A program made the translations under genes and the position numbers. The notes below the pieces were generated by a model. That model was given only the letters and a program-made list of their open reading frames with translations, searched no databases and was not told the DNA's origin. DNA of 37,409 nt from Muribaculaceae bacterium (GTDB lineage Bacteria > Bacteroidota > Bacteroidia > Bacteroidales > Muribaculaceae). Shown piece by piece: positions 34,585 through 37,409 of this stretch (position 1 is the stretch's first letter; every line of letters begins with the position of its first letter). The DNA lies in the NCBI GenBank assembly GCA_022509065.1, contig JAFLTY010000020.1:8246-45654 (forward strand). Reading direction: 5' to 3'.

Positions 34585-35097
34585 TTATAAGGCTCGAATG
34601 ACGATGCCGGCTATGATAAGACCGGCCATCGATGCAGTCATAACAGACGGTATGCCTTTGGCTCCCAAATAGTTGAAAAACTTAATTGTTGGAAATTCCA
34701 GAGCGGCGCCCCTTGATGTCCTGGCATAGGCGATTGCTCCGATGAGGGCTCCTAAGATAGCGCCTCCAATAATGCTTGCTGCCGAATATAGGGTGAGGCC
34801 GATAGCCATGCCTGCCAACGCTCCTCCGGCAATATATCCGAGTCCGCGTCGTGAGTCACGTATATGAGCCGGTAGCATATAGCGGTTAATGACAACAAGC
34901 ACTACGGCTATGCCCCAGAATATCATAGTAGAGTTCGGGAAAGGGGTGTAGCCACTCAGCCGGGCAGCCCACATTGCAGCATAAGTCGCCACGCACGACG
35001 GTGTGCGCGGAAAAAACATCGAAACCACACCTGCGGCCAACAATATCATGGCTATCACCAACCACGGCGTTGATGTCAGTTCAGTTGTCATTTCCAT
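34585..35097 (-). CDS. Small integral membrane protein of unknown function
   Basis: The 170-residue protein has four to five hydrophobic helices, with small-residue packing motifs (GGALAGMAIG, GGAILGALIGAIAYA). The overall plan (hairpin helices, Gly-rich middle) resembles DUF456-type membrane proteins, but I cannot confirm the family. It is the first gene of the likely DUF4919/FKBP operon. Confidence 0.65.
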   Translation of the reverse strand: MEMTTELTSTPWLVIAMILLAAGVVSMFFPRTPSCVATYAAMWAARLSGYTPFPNSTMIFWGIAVVLVVINRYMLPAHIRDSRRGLGYIAGGALAGMAIGLTLYSAASIIGGAILGALIGAIAYARTSRGAALEFPTIKFFNYLGAKGIPSVMTASMAGLIIAGIVIRAL

Positions 35098-35180
35098 ACT
35101 GTTAAAAAATGTCCGAACGATATGAACTTTTATATTCGGTCAGAGAATATATCTCTGAGAACGATTTGACAAATACTTTA

Positions 35181-35188
35181 CAAAAGTA
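35181..35188 (-). promoter_or_regulatory. Candidate -7 element for the membrane protein/DUF4919/FKBP operon
   Basis: TACTTTTG on the minus strand lies 84 bases before ATG 35097. The upstream box is poorly spaced, so confidence is low. Confidence 0.35.
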
Positions 35189-35217
35189 CAATAATTTTGT
35201 TACAAACTCTTGTTTGG

Positions 35218-35247
35218 GTTTGTATTTTAACATCATTTAATACAAAC
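35218..35247. repeat. 9-bp inverted repeat
   Basis: GTTTGTATT and AATACAAAC flank a 12-base A/T-rich centre. It could be an operator or weak hairpin; nothing else supports either. Confidence 0.4.
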
Positions 35248-35427
35248 AGAACGTGTTAGTTGAAAGTGTAAGAATGAATTCTTTAATTATGTTTTTTGTT
35301 GTTATTCATCTTGGGCTATCGGAAAGTAGCTCGGTGGCTAATCACAACAGTTCATCATGTTTGTTTTATTTTTCAATGTCTTGGGGAAAACCGGTTCAAT
35401 AAAATTTATACAGGATTAACATAACTG

Positions 35428-35485
35428 AGTCATGGTCTATAGATTGGTCTATAAATAGTGACTGTTTGTAAAAAAGTCATGGTCT
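35428..35485. repeat. 11-base direct repeat, 47 bases apart
   Basis: AGTCATGGTCT occurs at 35428-35438 and 35475-35485; GGTCTATA is also repeated nearby. The significance is unknown; it could be a remnant of an insertion or duplicated regulatory sequence. Confidence 0.5.
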
Positions 35486-35628
35486 GTCAATAACTGTCCC
35501 GACATACTGACATAATGTATTTCTTTCCCCATACACCGGCAATTTTCTAAATGTTCGGTGCTTTGGAACCCACACAGTTGTATGTATTTATCTCGAACGA
35601 ACATTGAAAAATACGGCATTTGAAAAAT

Positions 35629-35660
35629 TTTGTGCAATTATAAAAATTTTGATAACTTTG
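35629..35660 (+). promoter_or_regulatory. Strong Bacteroidales promoter of the structured RNA / HEPN locus
   Basis: TTTG (35629-35632), exactly 20 bases, then TAACTTTG (35653-35660). This is one of the best promoter matches in the window. Transcription would start near 35666, about 350 bases before the first ATG. Confidence 0.75.
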
Positions 35661-35665
35661 CAACG

Positions 35666-36019
35666 CAGACCGAACCGCAGAAGCCCGGCCTTGGGTAACG
35701 AGGGGAGGGATGCAAGACATATTGTTATAGAGCGTTTATCCGACGCTTGTTCTTGACATACTGAAATGTGGCAATTTCAACTCTCAATCAAGAATAAGAC
35801 AACGATGAATGCCTTGTGGATATGTAATATCCTGCGGCGGTGCACGGTTACCGCTGTGGTTAATTGCATATTTTGCGTGAGGCTTCTGAGTTGTTCATCT
35901 TATTGAGAAGGCGAAGCCACATGCCAAGTATGTGAGATGGACAGCAGGTAAGTTCCCCACGCATTCTTTTTGTTAAATGAAAACGCCAATTTCTGGGGAG
36001 AATTGGTTTATATAATTTT
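35666..36019 (+). ncRNA. Highly structured leader or small RNA, about 350 bases
   Basis: At least six perfect or near-perfect hairpins can be read: AGCGT/ACGCT (35731/35743), a two-tier arm TTCTTGA/TCAAGAA (35750/35788) enclosing TGAAAT/ATTTCA (35762/35774), GGATAT/ATATCC (35818/35827), CGGCGGT/ACCGCTG (35835/35850), GGCTTC/GAAGCC (35881/35913) and CACAT/ATGTG (35918/35930). A last hairpin (35986-36006, loop GGGG) is followed by a T/A-rich run and the ATG at 36020. UCCCCA (35954-35959) can pair with that GGGG loop or with GGGGA at 35702. There is no tmRNA, RNase P or SRP signature. It is more GC-rich than the genes it precedes. It could be a cis-regulatory leader or an independent RNA; the class is unknown to me. 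Confidence 0.6.
35986..36006 (+). promoter_or_regulatory. Start-proximal hairpin, possible attenuator
   Basis: CCAATTTCT-GGGG-AGAATTGG forms an 8-bp stem with one bulged T, followed by TTTATATAATTTT and ATG 36020. It resembles a terminator or attenuator placed immediately before the coding region. Confidence 0.45.
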
Positions 36020-36412
36020 ATGGAAGTAAGCAAAAACGGTAAAACAAATGATTTTTATTCTATCAAAAAAGAATATGATATCCTCAAAAGTGTTTACAAC
36101 GATGGTCTATTTTTCCTTAAAAAGAAGGGAAAAGACTCAGAGGAAACATTAAATGTATTAGTATTAGATGTTATTGACCATATATTCGTAATTTCTTTTA
36201 CTAAGGATACAAATAATAAAGTTTACACACTCATAGAAAACCTATTTAAAAATCTTGATAAGAAAAGATTTACGTTACTATGTGAACATGACATCTTTCC
36301 GCATCCATGTGCCATGGCCGTTGATGAACATCTTAATAAACGACAAGAAGATGAAAAATTCTATTGTACTATAAAAGAAATAAGTTACGAGACAGGATGT
36401 ATGTTAGTGTAA
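36020..36412 (+). CDS. Unknown AT-rich accessory protein upstream of HEPN gene
   Basis: The 130-residue protein is not recognised. It is Lys/Asp-rich with no signal peptide or membrane segment and looks alpha/beta (TLNVLVLDVIDHIFVISF, then KVYTLIENLFKNLDKK and RFTLLCEHDIFPHP). It has AT-rich codon use unlike the chromosome to the left, which suggests horizontal transfer. It lies 28 bases before the HEPN-like gene and directly after a structured leader. By gene order it could be an antitoxin, immunity or sensor partner, but nothing in its sequence proves that. Confidence 0.65.
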   Translation: MEVSKNGKTNDFYSIKKEYDILKSVYNDGLFFLKKKGKDSEETLNVLVLDVIDHIFVISFTKDTNNKVYTLIENLFKNLDKKRFTLLCEHDIFPHPCAMAVDEHLNKRQEDEKFYCTIKEISYETGCMLV

Positions 36413-36440
36413 TGTAGTTATATAATAATTAGTTAATTAT

Positions 36441-36902
36441 ATGAATCAAGATAGAACGGATCTGTTCATTGAGGATTCGGTGGAAAAAGGAAAAATGATA
36501 GATTTTCTAATTTTTTACAAAAAAATCAGCATCATTCATACCGATAAAGAATTAGACAATAAATTTCCACAAATAAAACCATTTATTAATGATAAAATAG
36601 GGAAACAAAATCTTATCCATATAACAAGAGAGGAACTCAATTCTTATGATGTATATAGTATGTGCCCAAATTCCATTGCTTATACTGTAAAATATACGAA
36701 AAGTTTGTGTTTTCTTCGACACTTAAGGAACTCCATTGCGCATTGGAATCTTAATTATCAAGATGACAAGTCAGATATAATAATCTTTAAGGATTTTAAA
36801 GATACTAGTAATAAGACGTTAACTTGTTATGGAATTATTAAGGAGGATACTTTTAAAGAAATTATAAATGAAATTTCAAAACTTCTAAATGAAAATCAAT
36901 AA
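36441..36902 (+). CDS. HEPN-like protein with Rx4H motif (possible RNase)
   Basis: The 153-residue, mostly helical, AT-rich protein contains HLRNSIAHWN with R96 and H101, the R-x4-H motif that defines catalytic HEPN ribonucleases in toxin-antitoxin and defence systems. The context of the motif (LRNSIAH) and the length suit the pEK499_p136-type HEPN group. HEPN proteins cleave RNA as dimers to stop growth or phage infection; this function is inferred from the motif, and some HEPN relatives are inactive. The gene follows the unknown 130-residue gene and is followed at once by a repeat-protein stub. Family call is moderate confidence. Confidence 0.65.
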   Translation: MNQDRTDLFIEDSVEKGKMIDFLIFYKKISIIHTDKELDNKFPQIKPFINDKIGKQNLIHITREELNSYDVYSMCPNSIAYTVKYTKSLCFLRHLRNSIAHWNLNYQDDKSDIIIFKDFKDTSNKTLTCYGIIKEDTFKEIINEISKLLNENQ

Positions 36903-36903
36903 A

Positions 36904-37224
36904 ATGATGAAAACAAAAATAATCCTTATTTTAATTGGAATAATAGTTTCCAGTTTCACAGTTACACAAGCCTACGATTTCGCGGTTGACGGCATATTTT
37001 ATAATATTACAGATAAATCGAATAAAGAAGTAGGGATAACATATAGCTCTTCAAAATATAAAGGCCAAGTGGATATACCTTCATCAGTCACTTATAATGG
37101 AACAACTTATACAGTGACAAGTATAGGAAGAGATGCTTTTCGGGATTGTACCGAACTCACCTCAGTAGCAATTCCCTTTTCGATAAAGAATATAGGTATT
37201 TATGCTTTCAACAATTGTATTTAG
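36904..37224 (+). CDS. Truncated BspA-type leucine-rich repeat protein
   Basis: Read from ATG 36904 it has 106 residues (an ATG at 36889 would overlap the HEPN gene). It starts with a signal peptide (KIILILIGIIVSSFTVTQA), then the conserved start of Bacteroidales BspA/LRR_5 surface proteins (DFAVDGIFYNIT, then VTYNGTTYTVTSIGRDAF) and only about one and a half repeats (RDCTELTSVAIP, IGIYAFNNC) before a stop. Normal members have many repeats and several hundred residues, so this is probably a 3'-truncated remnant. No further repeat is seen after the stop. Confidence 0.7.
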   Translation: MMKTKIILILIGIIVSSFTVTQAYDFAVDGIFYNITDKSNKEVGITYSSSKYKGQVDIPSSVTYNGTTYTVTSIGRDAFRDCTELTSVAIPFSIKNIGIYAFNNCI

Positions 37225-37279
37225 AAGGGTATAAAAGACTATGAAAAACGGGGAATAACTATTATAAAAACATTGAGTA

Positions 37280-37409
37280 TTAGCATATTATAGATTTTAA
37301 CACTTTCGGGGTTGGTGTTTTGTAATCACCGATTTTAGGCATATTTTTGCTACATATTTCTACCGCGGAGAAGTCAAGGCTTTCCGCTTTCGTCATTTTA
37401 TAAGGGCAG
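37280..37409 (-). CDS. Possible partial gene running off the right edge
   Basis: On the minus strand an open frame enters from the window edge and ends at TAA 37282-37280. From an internal ATG (37396) it reads MTKAESLDFSAVEICSKNM and then PKIGDYKTPTPKVLKSIIC. Codon use looks plausible, but at about 40 residues it cannot be identified. The sequence between 37225 and 37279 shows nothing else. Confidence 0.25.
   Translation of the reverse strand, partial: CPYKMTKAESLDFSAVEICSKNMPKIGDYKTPTPKVLKSIIC

Larger units (their letters stand above)
35098..36019. other. Gene-poor 922-base region with promoter and structured RNA
   Basis: No protein gene is convincing here. The region holds a candidate upstream promoter for the membrane-protein operon (35181-35188), a 9-bp inverted repeat (35218-35247), an 11-base direct repeat (35428 and 35475), an excellent forward promoter (35629-35660) and a long structured leader ending directly at the next ATG. 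The only frames (such as 35449-35637 on the minus strand) are short and lack coding character. Confidence 0.6.

Noticed and set aside
35449-35637. 62-residue minus-strand frame
   Set aside because: Short, without homology pattern, start context or promoter, and it overlaps a forward promoter.
1-37409. tRNA, rRNA, CRISPR arrays, complete insertion sequences
   Set aside because: No cloverleaf with a conserved T-loop, no ribosomal RNA signature, no regularly spaced direct repeats with unique spacers, and no transposase gene were found on reading both strands.

Overview
The window reads as a chromosome segment from a gut-type Bacteroidales bacterium. I lean towards the Muribaculaceae, but the family-level placement is inference. 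The evidence is the repeated TAnnTTTG promoter element (several with a TTG/TTTG box 20-21 bases upstream), the absence of Shine-Dalgarno motifs, and families typical of Bacteroidota: DUF4292, DUF4919, tandem FKBP lipoproteins, BspA-type leucine-rich repeats, C69 dipeptidase, and secreted proteins with sorting-domain-like tails. Most of the window has balanced base composition. The last ~1.3 kb is clearly AT-rich.

Layout. 1-5000 (+): a large TPR protein followed by an outer-membrane beta-barrel protein. 5016-11628 (-): an envelope operon running small sorting-domain-like protein, dut, TPR protein, DUF4292 lipoprotein, EnvC/M23-like protein, polysaccharide flippase. 11719-14816 (+): a lipid kinase and an unusual HAD-phosphatase/MurD fusion, divergent from that operon across a 90-base intergenic region with back-to-back promoters. 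14841-18867 (-): a translationally coupled trio of DEAD-box helicase, C69 dipeptidase and LPG-synthase-TM-like membrane protein. 19090-23401: two divergent secreted proteins, each with a hairpin terminator. 23402-27783 (+): a self-contained five-gene cassette containing a phage-type major capsid protein and a portal-like protein, with no terminase, protease, tail, lysis or integrase gene in the window. 27819-30774 (-): cytidine deaminase and a secreted endonuclease I. 31091-35097 (-): a likely operon of membrane protein, DUF4919 protein, an FKBP-N-only lipoprotein and two FKBP-type prolyl isomerase lipoproteins. 35098-37409: a long gene-poor stretch with a strong promoter and a ~350-base highly structured leader or ncRNA, then AT-rich accessory genes: an unknown protein, a HEPN-like protein with an Rx4H motif, and a stub BspA repeat protein.

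The two most interesting regions are the isolated capsid-portal cassette (a possible domesticated capsid or remnant of a gene-transfer or satellite element) and the structured RNA + unknown protein + HEPN locus at the right end (a possible defence or toxin-antitoxin-like unit). The HAD-MurD fusion is a third clear oddity. No tRNA, rRNA, CRISPR array or recognisable transposase gene was seen.
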